Source of the DNA: Planctomycetota bacterium
GTDB taxonomy: Bacteria; Planctomycetota; PUPC01; DSUN01
DNA: 60,759 bases
Direction: 5' to 3'
Assembly: GCA_035384565.1 (NCBI GenBank)
Contig: DAOOIT010000039.1
Span: 1-60,759, forward strand
The notes under the pieces are model-generated. The model searched no databases. It was not told the DNA's origin and worked only from the letters and a program-made list of their open reading frames with translations. This document shows, in pieces, positions 14,674 through 22,553 of the stretch. Made by a program: the position numbers and the translations under genes. Position 1 is the first letter of the stretch, and each line of letters begins with the position of its first letter.

Positions 14674-16545
14674 ATGACCGACAAGACGAGAACGCGGGGC
14701 AGCAAGCCTGCCGTAGGCTACGCGCGGCGGTCCACGGACCGGCAGGAGCAGTCGCTTGGCGACCAGCGGAAGGTCGTCGAAGCCTATGCCCAGAAGGCCG
14801 GCTATGGGATCCTGGACTGGTACACCGATGATGCGATCAGCGGCGCAGGGGCCGACGACCGCGCAGCGTTCCTGCGGATGATCCAGGACGCCCAGCAGCC
14901 CAACCGTCCTTTCGACTACATCCTCGTGTACGACGTGAAGCGGTTCGGCCGCCTCGATAACGACGAGACCGGCCACTACCGCTATCTGCTCCGCAAGGCA
15001 GGGGTCGAGGTCGTCTACGTCGCCGAGAACTTCAACGGCGATGACACGGACGACCTCCTCCTGCCCGTGAAGCAGTGGCAGGCGCGGCAGGAACTCCGTG
15101 ACCTCTCGAAGGTGACCATCCGCGGGCTGTTGAGCAAGGCCGACGACGGGTCGTGGATGGGTGGGACGCCGCCCTTCGGCTATGACCTGGCCTACTACAA
15201 CGCCCGAGGCGAGTTCCTGATGGTCGTCCGCTTCATGCCCGACGGCACGAAGCAGGTGCTCAACGAGAAGGGCGAGCTTCAGCGGGTGATCAACCGGGGG
15301 GATGCTCTGCTGACCTCCAAGCAGGACCGGGCGCGCCTGGTGCTCAGTGACCCCGCGCGCGTGGCCGTGGTGCGGGAGATGTTCCGCCTCTACGTCCGCG
15401 ACGGCCTGGGCTACAAGAAGATCGCCGACCACCTGAACGGCAAGGGCATCCCGTCGCCACGCAATGGCCAGTGGTCGGAGATGCACAGCGACGACTGGGC
15501 CATGACCAGCATCCGCGACATCCTGATGAACCCCGCCTACGCCGGCGACGCGGTCTGGAACCGGAGGTCCTTCGCCAAGTTCCACAAGATCAGCGGCAAG
15601 GCACCCGCCCCCACGCCGAAGGTGCGCCGGCGCGCCATCGACAGGAACGGCGAGCAGGACTGGATCGTCACGCGTGATGCCCATCCTGCCATTGTCCCAC
15701 GGGCGATGTTCGAGAAGTCGAAGGCCCTCCGCCGAGAGCGCCGGCGCCGGTCTACCCAGACCTACCGCGGCGGACGCGGCGCCAAGTCGAGGTACCTGCT
15801 GACCGGGGTGATCGTGTGCGAGCGTTGCGGGCACAGATGGCAGGGCTACACGACGAAGGGAGGGAAGCCGCGGAAGGACGGCTCGCACAGCATCAACGAG
15901 TACTACGCCTGCGGCGGCTACGTGATGAAGGGCACGACGATCTGCGAGCGGGACATCATCCGCAGGGACATGATCGAGGGCCTGCTGGTCAACACCATCG
16001 GCAACCACATCCGCCGCATGGTAGAAGCGGCGGACCCCTCCGAGTTGCGGGGCGTCGTGAAGCAGTACCTGGGCGTCACCGAGGAAGGTGCGTCAGAGCA
16101 ACTCCTCCGCCTGCGCGAGCAGAGGGAACAGGTCCGAGCGAAGATCAACAACATCCTGGACAACCTGACGCGGGAGAACCGCGAGTTCGCCGACCAGCGC
16201 ATCGCCGAACTCAAGCAGGAATTGATGGACATCTCCCCGAAGATCGAGGAATTGGAGCGGGCCGCAGGCGCGCACGTGGACCTCGACGAGGCCATGCGCG
16301 CGGTCGTCGAGATGCTGCGCTCGTTCGCGGACGTGATGAAGGAAGGGACGATTGACGAGCAGCGGAGGGTGATCCGGGCGTTCGTAAGACAGGTTCGGCT
16401 CGACCCCCAGAATCATGAGGGCCGAGCCGAAGTGTTTGCCCTGCCAGACTTTGCGAGCCTACCTCGCTTCGAACCCGCGATCTCGGATTCTTCTTTTCAC
16501 TTGGTAGCGGGGGCTGGATTCGAACCAGCGATCTTCAGGTTATGA
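14674..16545 (+). CDS. Large serine recombinase (integrase of the element)
   Basis: 623 residues from the ATG at 14674, which has GGAAAGGGG upstream (an in-frame TTG at 14608 is less likely). The resolvase domain carries the nucleophile Ser20 in YARRSTDRQ and the LGDQR and YDVKRFGR motifs. The recombinase domain follows (GYKKIADHLNGKGIPSPRNG and NPAYAGDAVWN), then a zinc ribbon (CERCGHRWQG with a later cysteine), and a coiled coil near residues 470-560 (EQLLRLREQREQVRAKI). Such enzymes integrate and excise DNA by double-strand cleavage at attP and attB. The last 14 codons lie on the antisense of the tRNA gene (AGFEPAIF is read from the T-arm), so this end of the gene is formed by the attachment site. 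Confidence 0.95.
   Translation: MTDKTRTRGSKPAVGYARRSTDRQEQSLGDQRKVVEAYAQKAGYGILDWYTDDAISGAGADDRAAFLRMIQDAQQPNRPFDYILVYDVKRFGRLDNDETGHYRYLLRKAGVEVVYVAENFNGDDTDDLLLPVKQWQARQELRDLSKVTIRGLLSKADDGSWMGGTPPFGYDLAYYNARGEFLMVVRFMPDGTKQVLNEKGELQRVINRGDALLTSKQDRARLVLSDPARVAVVREMFRLYVRDGLGYKKIADHLNGKGIPSPRNGQWSEMHSDDWAMTSIRDILMNPAYAGDAVWNRRSFAKFHKISGKAPAPTPKVRRRAIDRNGEQDWIVTRDAHPAIVPRAMFEKSKALRRERRRRSTQTYRGGRGAKSRYLLTGVIVCERCGHRWQGYTTKGGKPRKDGSHSINEYYACGGYVMKGTTICERDIIRRDMIEGLLVNTIGNHIRRMVEAADPSELRGVVKQYLGVTEEGASEQLLRLREQREQVRAKINNILDNLTRENREFADQRIAELKQELMDISPKIEELERAAGAHVDLDEAMRAVVEMLRSFADVMKEGTIDEQRRVIRAFVRQVRLDPQNHEGRAEVFALPDFASLPRFEPAISDSSFHLVAGAGFEPAIFRL
16468..16534. other. Probable right attachment site (attR/attL) with duplicated T-arm sequence
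   Basis: The 16-base sequence at 16519-16534, inside the tRNA, recurs at 16468-16483 with one mismatch (TTCGAACC then GCGATCT), 51 bp apart. Together with the recombinase ending inside the tRNA, this indicates the chromosome-element junction. The other junction lies left of the window. Confidence 0.6.
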
Positions 16546-16576
16546 GCCTGACGAGATACCACTTCTCCACCCCGCG
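16502..16576 (-). tRNA. tRNA-Met (CAT), initiator type
   Basis: 75 nt including a genomically encoded CCA. The acceptor stem is 5'-CGCGGGG with CCCCGC-T on the 3' side, leaving C1 opposite T72 unpaired, which is the bacterial initiator hallmark. The anticodon loop is CTCATAA, and the T-arm has TTCGAAT. Two of the three G-C pairs expected in the initiator anticodon stem are visible (G30, G31), with A in place of G29. The 3' half is shared with the mobile element's attachment site, and the gene is intact, so function is kept. Confidence 0.95.
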
Positions 16577-16587
16577 GTGGTGCGTGT

Positions 16588-16615
16588 ATTATAACCATTC
16601 CCCTCGGATTGTCAA
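16588..16615 (-). promoter_or_regulatory. Consensus sigma-70 promoter of the tRNA gene
   Basis: On the minus strand, a perfect -35 TTGACA (16615-16610) and a perfect -10 TATAAT (16593-16588) are separated by 16 bp. The tRNA 5' end is 12 bases downstream. It lies outside the element, so integration does not affect it. Confidence 0.9.
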
Positions 16616-16627
16616 GGCGGCGTTGGG

Positions 16628-17572
16628 TCAATCGGCGGCCTCGCCCGAGGCCGTCGCCCGACGGGCCAGCTTCGTGAACAGGTCGCGGAAAACCGGGTCG
16701 CGTCGCACGTGTGTGGCGAACCGCACGAAGTGCCGCGAGCGGTCCTCGCTCCAGGTCACCTGGTCGGTGAGGATGGGGCTGTGGACGAGCTCCGTGGGCA
16801 CCCACGAGCCATCGAGCAGCCAGGCAATGCCGGCAATGTCCCAGATCACTTTCGACCAGGCGAAGTGGTCGGCGTGGTAGGCCTTGAAGATGTCGGCGAG
16901 GTAGTCGCCGATCGCGCCCTGCCCCGCCACGTAGCGCTCGATTTCGGCCACCGTGGTGAGCAGGTGCGATGAGACGCCGGAGCAGGGAATCTGCACCAGG
17001 GGCACGCCGCAGTCGAGGATTAGGCGCGAGGCGTGCAGGTCCTGCTGGAGGTTGAACTCGCGCGCGGTGGGCCAGTGGAGGGGCTGGCCGCCGAGCCATA
17101 CCACCACGATGCGCTCGATGATGGCCGGCTCGAGGAGGATGGCGGAGGCCACGTTGGTGATGGCGCCGACGGCGACGACGTAGAGCGGCTCGTCGCCGCC
17201 CGCCCGCAGGGCCTTCGCCACCAGGTCTTTGGCGGCGTCGCTCTCGCGCGGCTGGTCGCGCCCGGGCAGGTAGCCCGCTGAGCCGCGGAAGGCGAAGCCC
17301 TCGTGCGCCACGCCCAGCCGGGCGAGCACGCGGAGGATCTCGTCGTAGCTCTTTTCCATGCCGTCGGCCGGCCCACTCGACCGCGGGTTGAAGAACGGCG
17401 CGGCGTAGATGGCCTCAACGCTCAGCCGCTCGGGCGACAGCAGCGCGTGCACCACGGCGAACTGGTCGTCAATCTCGTTGTAGGTGTCGGTGTCGAGCAC
17501 CATGCGCACCTTGCCGCTGGGCGGGCGCAGGCGCTCCAGACGCCGCGCGTCGGACAATGTGGGGAATCCCAT
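16628..17572 (-). CDS. Inosine/uridine-preferring nucleoside hydrolase family protein
   Basis: 314 residues. The N-terminal strand VLDTDTYNEIDDQFAV is a variant of the DTDxxxDDxxA calcium-binding motif of nucleoside hydrolases, which cleave N-glycosidic bonds of ribonucleosides. The central VVAVGAITNVASAIL and the later Asp-containing ADHFAWSKVIWDIAGIAW match the family layout. The first Asp pair is spaced differently (NEIDD) and the usual third-position glycine is absent, so substrate may differ from purine nucleosides. AGAGGAG precedes the ATG at 17572. It follows the MATE gene on the same strand, 132 bp away. Confidence 0.85.
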   Translation of the reverse strand: MGFPTLSDARRLERLRPPSGKVRMVLDTDTYNEIDDQFAVVHALLSPERLSVEAIYAAPFFNPRSSGPADGMEKSYDEILRVLARLGVAHEGFAFRGSAGYLPGRDQPRESDAAKDLVAKALRAGGDEPLYVVAVGAITNVASAILLEPAIIERIVVVWLGGQPLHWPTAREFNLQQDLHASRLILDCGVPLVQIPCSGVSSHLLTTVAEIERYVAGQGAIGDYLADIFKAYHADHFAWSKVIWDIAGIAWLLDGSWVPTELVHSPILTDQVTWSEDRSRHFVRFATHVRRDPVFRDLFTKLARRATASGEAAD

Positions 17573-17704
17573 GTGAGTCTCCTCTGGCTCCTATTGTGAC
17601 GCCGAAGGGCCGCCTCAGGGGCCAATCCCCCGGGCGGGGAATCTGTGCTTTCTGTCAACCGGACGGCCGGCGTGCGCGATGGCCGCCCCCAGACGGCGAA
17701 CTCC

Positions 17705-19120
17705 TCAAGGCTCTTGGGCGCGGTCTGGCGGCGGCGCGTTGCCCAGGGTGGCGACGCCGGCCTCAGGACGTAGCGGCGGGTCGGCGGCCCCGGCCGCCGT
17801 GGCACGGAAGGCACGCTCTACCCACGCCAAGCCAATCGCGCCGACGGCCAGGTCCGTCACCAGGCGTCCGAAGAACACGCCCCGCAGTCCGGCCAGCCAC
17901 GCGCCGAGGAACGACAGCGGGATCAGGAACCCGACGACCCGCAGGGCGTTGAGCAGCGAGGCAGAGACGGGCCGGTGCAGGCCCGTGAGGAAGAACGTGC
18001 AGTAGCGGTGCACCTCCATCATTCCGTAGCCGAACGAGATGATGCGGATGTAGGCGACCAGGGTGGCGATGACTTTGGGGTCGTCGCTGAAGGCTCCCGC
18101 GAGCGGCCGCGCGCCCAGGAAGAACGCCACGGCCACGGCGCCGCCGTAGAACAGGGCGAAGCGGGTGGACGCGGCTTTGGCCTCGCGGACGCGGTCCATG
18201 CGCCTTGCCCCGTAGTTCTGGCTGATGAACGGCGTGAGGGAGATCCCCAGCGCCATGGGGATGACGAAGGCGAACATTTCGATGCGCCCCGCCGCTCCGC
18301 TGGCCGCGACCGCCTCGTTGCCGAACTCGCTCAGGATGCGTGTGATGACCCCGGCCGAGATGGGCATCAGGATCAGGCTGAGGATGCTGGGCACCCCGAA
18401 GCCTAGAATCCGCTGGAATGAGGCGAGGTAGTCGCTGAATGGCCATTTCCGGAAGACGAGCAGCCGATGCTTTCGCAGGAGCAGGAGAAGCAGCCACGCG
18501 GTCGAGACCCCCTGCGCGATCACGGTGGCCAGCGCTGCTCCCCGTATTCCCATCGCCGGGAAGCCGAAGTATCCGAAGATCATGACCGGGTCGAGCACGA
18601 GGTTCAGCCCGGCGCCCAGCATCATGAACCGGCTCGCCGCCTTGGAATCGCCCGCGGAGAGGAGGATTCCGTTCCCCAGCATCGGGAGCGACATGGAGAC
18701 TGCGCCCACGTACCACGTGCGCATGTACTCGCCGACCAGCGGGAGTGTGGCCGCGTCCGCGCCCAGCCGGCGGAACAGGGGGCCGATGGTCAGGTACCCT
18801 CCCACCGACATCACGGCCGTCACCACCAGCGTCAGAGCCATGCCGTGCGTCACCAGCCGCGCCGCGTCTGCATCGTCGTGCCGGCCGATTGCGTGCGACA
18901 CCAGCGTCGTCACCCCTACCCCGATTCCCCGGGCCACGCACGACAGCAGCATGACCACCGGAAAGGTGAAGCCCATCGCGGCCAGGGGCAACGTCCCCAG
19001 CTTCGCCACGAACCACGTGTCGGTGAGGTTGTAGGCATTCATCGCGAAGGTTCCGGCCAGCATGGGAAACGCCATGCCGAACAGCGTGCGCCGGACGCTC
19101 TGCTGGACGAGGACGGACAC
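17705..19120 (-). CDS. MATE family multidrug/solute efflux protein
   Basis: 471 residues, about 12 membrane segments in two similar halves, typical length for MATE. The first helix region MAFPMLAGTFAMNAYNLTDTWFV matches the MATE N-terminus, and residues GAGLNLVLDPVMIFGYFGFP match the middle conserved segment. MATE proteins export cationic compounds using a proton or sodium gradient. The start is a GTG at 19120 with GGAAGG further upstream. The neighbours (nucleoside hydrolase, arabinofuranosidase) do not indicate a substrate. Confidence 0.92.
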   Translation of the reverse strand: MSVLVQQSVRRTLFGMAFPMLAGTFAMNAYNLTDTWFVAKLGTLPLAAMGFTFPVVMLLSCVARGIGVGVTTLVSHAIGRHDDADAARLVTHGMALTLVVTAVMSVGGYLTIGPLFRRLGADAATLPLVGEYMRTWYVGAVSMSLPMLGNGILLSAGDSKAASRFMMLGAGLNLVLDPVMIFGYFGFPAMGIRGAALATVIAQGVSTAWLLLLLLRKHRLLVFRKWPFSDYLASFQRILGFGVPSILSLILMPISAGVITRILSEFGNEAVAASGAAGRIEMFAFVIPMALGISLTPFISQNYGARRMDRVREAKAASTRFALFYGGAVAVAFFLGARPLAGAFSDDPKVIATLVAYIRIISFGYGMMEVHRYCTFFLTGLHRPVSASLLNALRVVGFLIPLSFLGAWLAGLRGVFFGRLVTDLAVGAIGLAWVERAFRATAAGAADPPLRPEAGVATLGNAPPPDRAQEP

Positions 19121-19269
19121 GAACGGTCGCCTTCCGTGGGATTCTGGGGCCGCCCTGACTTTGCCCGGCCCCGATTGTATGGCCGCAGGAAGGAGGAGTC
19201 AAAGGCGGGTGGGCCCGCCGCGCGGGGTGTGGAGCGGTGCGAGGCGGCTCCGGCAGGGCTTCTGGCAGG

Positions 19270-21651
19270 TCACTCGCAGCGGATTTCGACCACCCCGCAG
19301 GAGAGCGGGGGCAGGGTGAATCGCAGCGTCGAGCCGTCCTGCTGCACGGTGCCGGGTTGGGGCTTGACTGCGTCGCGGGCCTCGAGGGTGTTGCGGGCGT
19401 CCAGCGCGCCGGGCGCCACCAACTGAAGCGTGGCCTTGCCTGCCGAGGCGCCCGCTACCTTCAGGGTCACCGGCACGGCTGCGTCGGACGGGTTCACCGC
19501 CTTGAGGCGCAGCGTCTTGCCGTCGTCAGACCGCGTCGCGACCGCGTTCAGCGGCCCCCCATCGCCCTCCAGGGCAATCCGCTGCGGAGCGTAGTGATCG
19601 CGCCAGAGTTTCATGACGACGTAGTTGGGCGCCGGGAACCACGTGCGGTGGTCGAAGTTCACGAAGGCGTTGTCCCAGGCGGTGGCCGAAACGTGGCGGA
19701 GGAAGAGAGCCGGCCCGCCGATCTCCAGCACGTCGCCGCAGCGTTCGAAGGCGTTGAGCAGGCCGCCGCAGTAGAGGCCGGTCCGCCAGTCGGTGCTCTG
19801 GGCGTTCCACTCGGAGACGTAGATCTTGAGCTTCGGGTTCTTCGAGGCGGCGATCAGTTCGCCCGTCTTGCGGAAGAACCGTTCGTAGGCCAGCGGGCCG
19901 TCCGCGTAGCGGTTGGGGTTCTCGTAGTGGTGGATGCTGAGGTAGTCAATCTTGTCGCCGCACCGCTCGATGAGCACGCGGTTCCAGGCCAGGCCGTTGC
20001 CGCCGTCGCCGTAGCCGGCGCTGCCGCAGGCGGCGAGCCGGATCGAGGGGTCGGCCTTGCGCATCGCCGGGGCGAAGCGGTTCACCCACTCGGCGTAGGT
20101 CTCGGCGCCCATGGCCCAGGTCTCGTTGTCAATCTCCCAGTACTTGACGCGGTAGGGCTCGGGGTGGCCGTTGGCCGCGCGCACCTTGCCCCACTTGGAG
20201 TCGGCGGGGCCGTTGCAGTATTCGATCCAGTCGAGGGCCTCCTGGAGGAAGTCGTTGCCCACGACGCCTCGGTTCCATTGGGGCGTGCCGATGTTGATGA
20301 CCACAAGCGGCTCGGCCCCGACGCGGCGGCACATGGCCACGAACTCATTGGTGCCGAAGGAATTGACGTCCCTGTCGTCCCAGATGTTGATCGGGTGCGG
20401 CCCGCGCTTGTGTTGCGGCCCGATGCCGTCCTTCCAGCGGTAGGGCGAGGCGAAGCAGCCGCCGGGCCAGCGGATGACGGGCGGCCGCAGCTCGGCGATG
20501 GCCTGGAGGAGGTCGGGGCGATAGCCGCCGGCCTGCCGCCACGACTCGGGCATCAGGCTCACCTGGTCGAGCCACACCTTGCTCGGCCCGCGTACGCCGA
20601 TCTGAAGCTCGGCGTTGTCGGCCGAGGCCGAGGGCTTCAGCTCGAGGGGGAACTCGCGCCACGCCGGGGTGGGCGCGGGCAGGGATTGCTCGGCCAGCAC
20701 CTTGCCGTCGGCCGCCAGACGCACGGCCAGCCCGCCGGCGGCGTCGCCGCGAGCCCAGAGGGAGCCGCGGTAGACCTCGCCCGCGCGAATGGCCATCGGC
20801 TGCTGCGCCAGCCCGCCGAGTCCCTCGGTCACTTCGATCTGCCGGCACCGGGCGCCGTTCAGGGGGTTGTCGGTCACCACCGGCGCTCGCGCGGCGCCGA
20901 ACGGGCGCCACGCGGGCGCGATGCCGGCGTCCTGCTTCGGCAGCGGCGGGAGCCCCTCGTGGAGCACTTTGCCGTCGAGCGACGTGACCCTGAAGTTCCG
21001 GAACTGCGCCTGCGTTTGCCACGTGCCCACGCCGGCCCGCCCTCGGGTGGGCCCCTTGCCGTCGTCGGTGTAGTCAATGGCCGGTTGGTCGTCGAGCCAG
21101 AACTGCACGCGCCGGCCTTCGCAGCGGGCGCGGATGCGGTACCAGCGGCCGGTCTCGATCCGGCCGTCCAGGCGGCGCGTGACGGGGCTCCAGCGGCCTT
21201 GGCCCCTGACCCCGCGCTCGAGCGCGTGGCCCACGTTGCCCCAGCCGCCGAAGTTGGCCCAGTAGAACTCCCGGTCGTTCAGCGCCCGCACGAGGATGAG
21301 GAACCCCTCGTCGCCGCCGGTCTTTCGGGCCTCGACGGTGAACTCGTAGTCCGCCCACTGGGGGTCGCCGAAGACCAGCCGCACGTTGTCCCCGCCGCCC
21401 TCCTGCGCGAGGCAGCCCTCCTGCTGCGACCAGTGGGCGCCGCCTCCGCCGCCCTCGAAGCTCCGGTCCCACACCAGGTCGCCCCACAGCCCGCCGTTGC
21501 ACGAGTGGTAGATGTGCTCGAGGAAATGGCCGTAGACCTTCTCATCAATCCGGTTCAGCGCGCGGTCGGCCTGGAGGGTGAGCGCGACCTCGCCCGCGGA
21601 GGCGCCCGCGGTCGCCAGGAGCAAGAGGACCAGGAGCACTCGACTCATCAT
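19270..21651 (-). CDS. GH51 alpha-L-arabinofuranosidase-like secreted enzyme
   Basis: 793 residues from the ATG at 21651 (tandem ATGs, AAGGAA upstream), beginning with a signal peptide (VLLVLLLLATAGASA). Residues about 40-210 form a jelly-roll module of the DUF1080/LamG type (FWLDDQPAIDYTDD). The TIM barrel carries the acid/base in WEIDNETW and the nucleophile in YVSEWNAQSTDW, as in GH51 retaining enzymes that remove arabinofuranose from arabinan or arabinoxylan. A C-terminal beta domain is last. The N-terminus also holds IDEKVYGHFLEHIYHSCNGGLW, a GH51 signature, so the jelly-roll is an insertion near the start of the catalytic part. Length exceeds the usual 500-650. Confidence 0.9.
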   Translation of the reverse strand: MMSRVLLVLLLLATAGASAGEVALTLQADRALNRIDEKVYGHFLEHIYHSCNGGLWGDLVWDRSFEGGGGGAHWSQQEGCLAQEGGGDNVRLVFGDPQWADYEFTVEARKTGGDEGFLILVRALNDREFYWANFGGWGNVGHALERGVRGQGRWSPVTRRLDGRIETGRWYRIRARCEGRRVQFWLDDQPAIDYTDDGKGPTRGRAGVGTWQTQAQFRNFRVTSLDGKVLHEGLPPLPKQDAGIAPAWRPFGAARAPVVTDNPLNGARCRQIEVTEGLGGLAQQPMAIRAGEVYRGSLWARGDAAGGLAVRLAADGKVLAEQSLPAPTPAWREFPLELKPSASADNAELQIGVRGPSKVWLDQVSLMPESWRQAGGYRPDLLQAIAELRPPVIRWPGGCFASPYRWKDGIGPQHKRGPHPINIWDDRDVNSFGTNEFVAMCRRVGAEPLVVINIGTPQWNRGVVGNDFLQEALDWIEYCNGPADSKWGKVRAANGHPEPYRVKYWEIDNETWAMGAETYAEWVNRFAPAMRKADPSIRLAACGSAGYGDGGNGLAWNRVLIERCGDKIDYLSIHHYENPNRYADGPLAYERFFRKTGELIAASKNPKLKIYVSEWNAQSTDWRTGLYCGGLLNAFERCGDVLEIGGPALFLRHVSATAWDNAFVNFDHRTWFPAPNYVVMKLWRDHYAPQRIALEGDGGPLNAVATRSDDGKTLRLKAVNPSDAAVPVTLKVAGASAGKATLQLVAPGALDARNTLEARDAVKPQPGTVQQDGSTLRFTLPPLSCGVVEIRCE

Positions 21652-21822
21652 CGGGTTCCTTCTAGTTGGGGGGGGCGTAGCAGGGCCGCCCTCATCTTGC
21701 TTCGCCCAATCTGGAGGCAGGCGTGAGCATCCACGCTTCTCCCTTCCGCTGACTTCATACATATCATCAACGGCGGAGGCGGTCAAGTGCCGGAGGCTTC
21801 ACGGGGTGTGGCCCCCAACCCT

Positions 21823-21899
21823 GTTGCGGTGGTCTTGGACGAGCGAGACGCTTCTCGCTACGCGGGAGCCCGCCGCCAGATTCGCGGCCGGAGCAGTAA
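21823..21899 (+). repeat. 97-bp repeat family, partial copy 1
   Basis: It matches the right three quarters of the copy at 22294-22390: GCGGTGGT, then GCGAGACGCTT, then GATTCGCGGCCGGAGCAGTA at the end. Confidence 0.65.
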
Positions 21900-21970
21900 C
21901 TGACGGCGGGAGGCTCGGCACCGACCGCGCGTTGACCGCGCCAACTGCTCCGCGGGGCACGGGCACGGGC

Positions 21971-22110
21971 GTCCATACTTGCTCACCCTGAGGGGGAGAA
22001 AGTGAGCAAGTATGGGTGGAAGGGCGAAAACCGGCGATTCTCGCGTTTCCGGGCATACGGCGCCCGTCCCGGCGATGAGCAGGTATGGGTAGAAGGCCGA
22101 GAATCGCCGA
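21971..22110. repeat. 140-bp hairpin repeat, copy A
   Basis: It starts with CCATACTTGCTCAC, pairs perfectly over 14 bp with GTGAGCAAGTATGG, and ends with a second imperfect inverted pair (CGGCGATTCTCG with CGAGAATCGCCG). Copy B is at 38215-38354, with the same length and orientation. Noncoding structure is more likely than protein. Confidence 0.75.
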
Positions 22111-22228
22111 TTGGCGGGCAACCTGTGCCAACGCCCGTGTGGGCACAACCGGGGCGACCCGAACCTGGCCGCCCTTATGTGATGGACAACCTGGCCCCGG
22201 CGCGCAAAGCCCATCGTGCACAACGCAG

Positions 22229-22390
22229 ATATTACTCCGGCCGCGAATCAGTTTGCAGGGGCCGGAGCCACGCTGCGTCGGGCAAGGCTTCAAGTGTAGC
22301 CGCAAGCGTCCCGCTTGCGGTGGTTTTCGACAAGCGAGACGCTTGTCGCTACCCAGGAGAGTGCAAACAGATTCGCGGCCGGAGTAGTAT
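22229..22390. mobile_element. MITE-like element with 29-bp terminal inverted repeats
   Basis: The 29-base ends 22229-22257 and 22362-22390 are inverted copies with 27 of 29 positions equal (core CCGGCCGCGAAT). Its right 97 bp (22294-22390) is the full-length member of the dispersed family seen at 21823 and 60281. Inner hairpins CCGCAAGCGTCCCGCTTGCGG and CAAGCGAGACGCTTG are clear. There is no coding capacity. Confidence 0.65.
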
Positions 22391-22553
22391 GACCCCGGGG
22401 GCCGCCGGGTCGTGCGGCGTGCTTGCAGCCAGGGAGGCGCTCGGCTAGGATGGGGCGGCAGGGGCATTCGATGAATGGATGGGTGGACGAGTGGATGGGT
22501 GTCAGGCAATCATCCAATCATCCAGTCATCCCCTTTGCAGAAGGAAGCACCGC

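Larger units (their letters stand above)
21652..22553. other. Repeat-rich intergenic region
   Basis: About 900 bp without a convincing gene. It contains a partial 97-bp repeat (21823-21899), a 140-bp hairpin repeat (21971-22110), and a 162-bp element with 29-bp inverted ends (22229-22390), each listed separately. Short direct repeats of GGATGG(G/T) type precede the next gene (22470-22530). Promoters for the divergently placed genes on either side must lie here, but I see no clear one. Confidence 0.6.

Noticed and set aside
1..16545. Complete prophage.
   Set aside because: No capsid, portal, terminase or tail gene is seen; the left end lies outside, so prophage, satellite or integrative plasmid cannot be separated.
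22002..22448. Small protein starting MSKYGWKGENRRF.
   Set aside because: It is read through the 140-bp repeat and the MITE-like element; a similar start in the other copy is out of frame and short.
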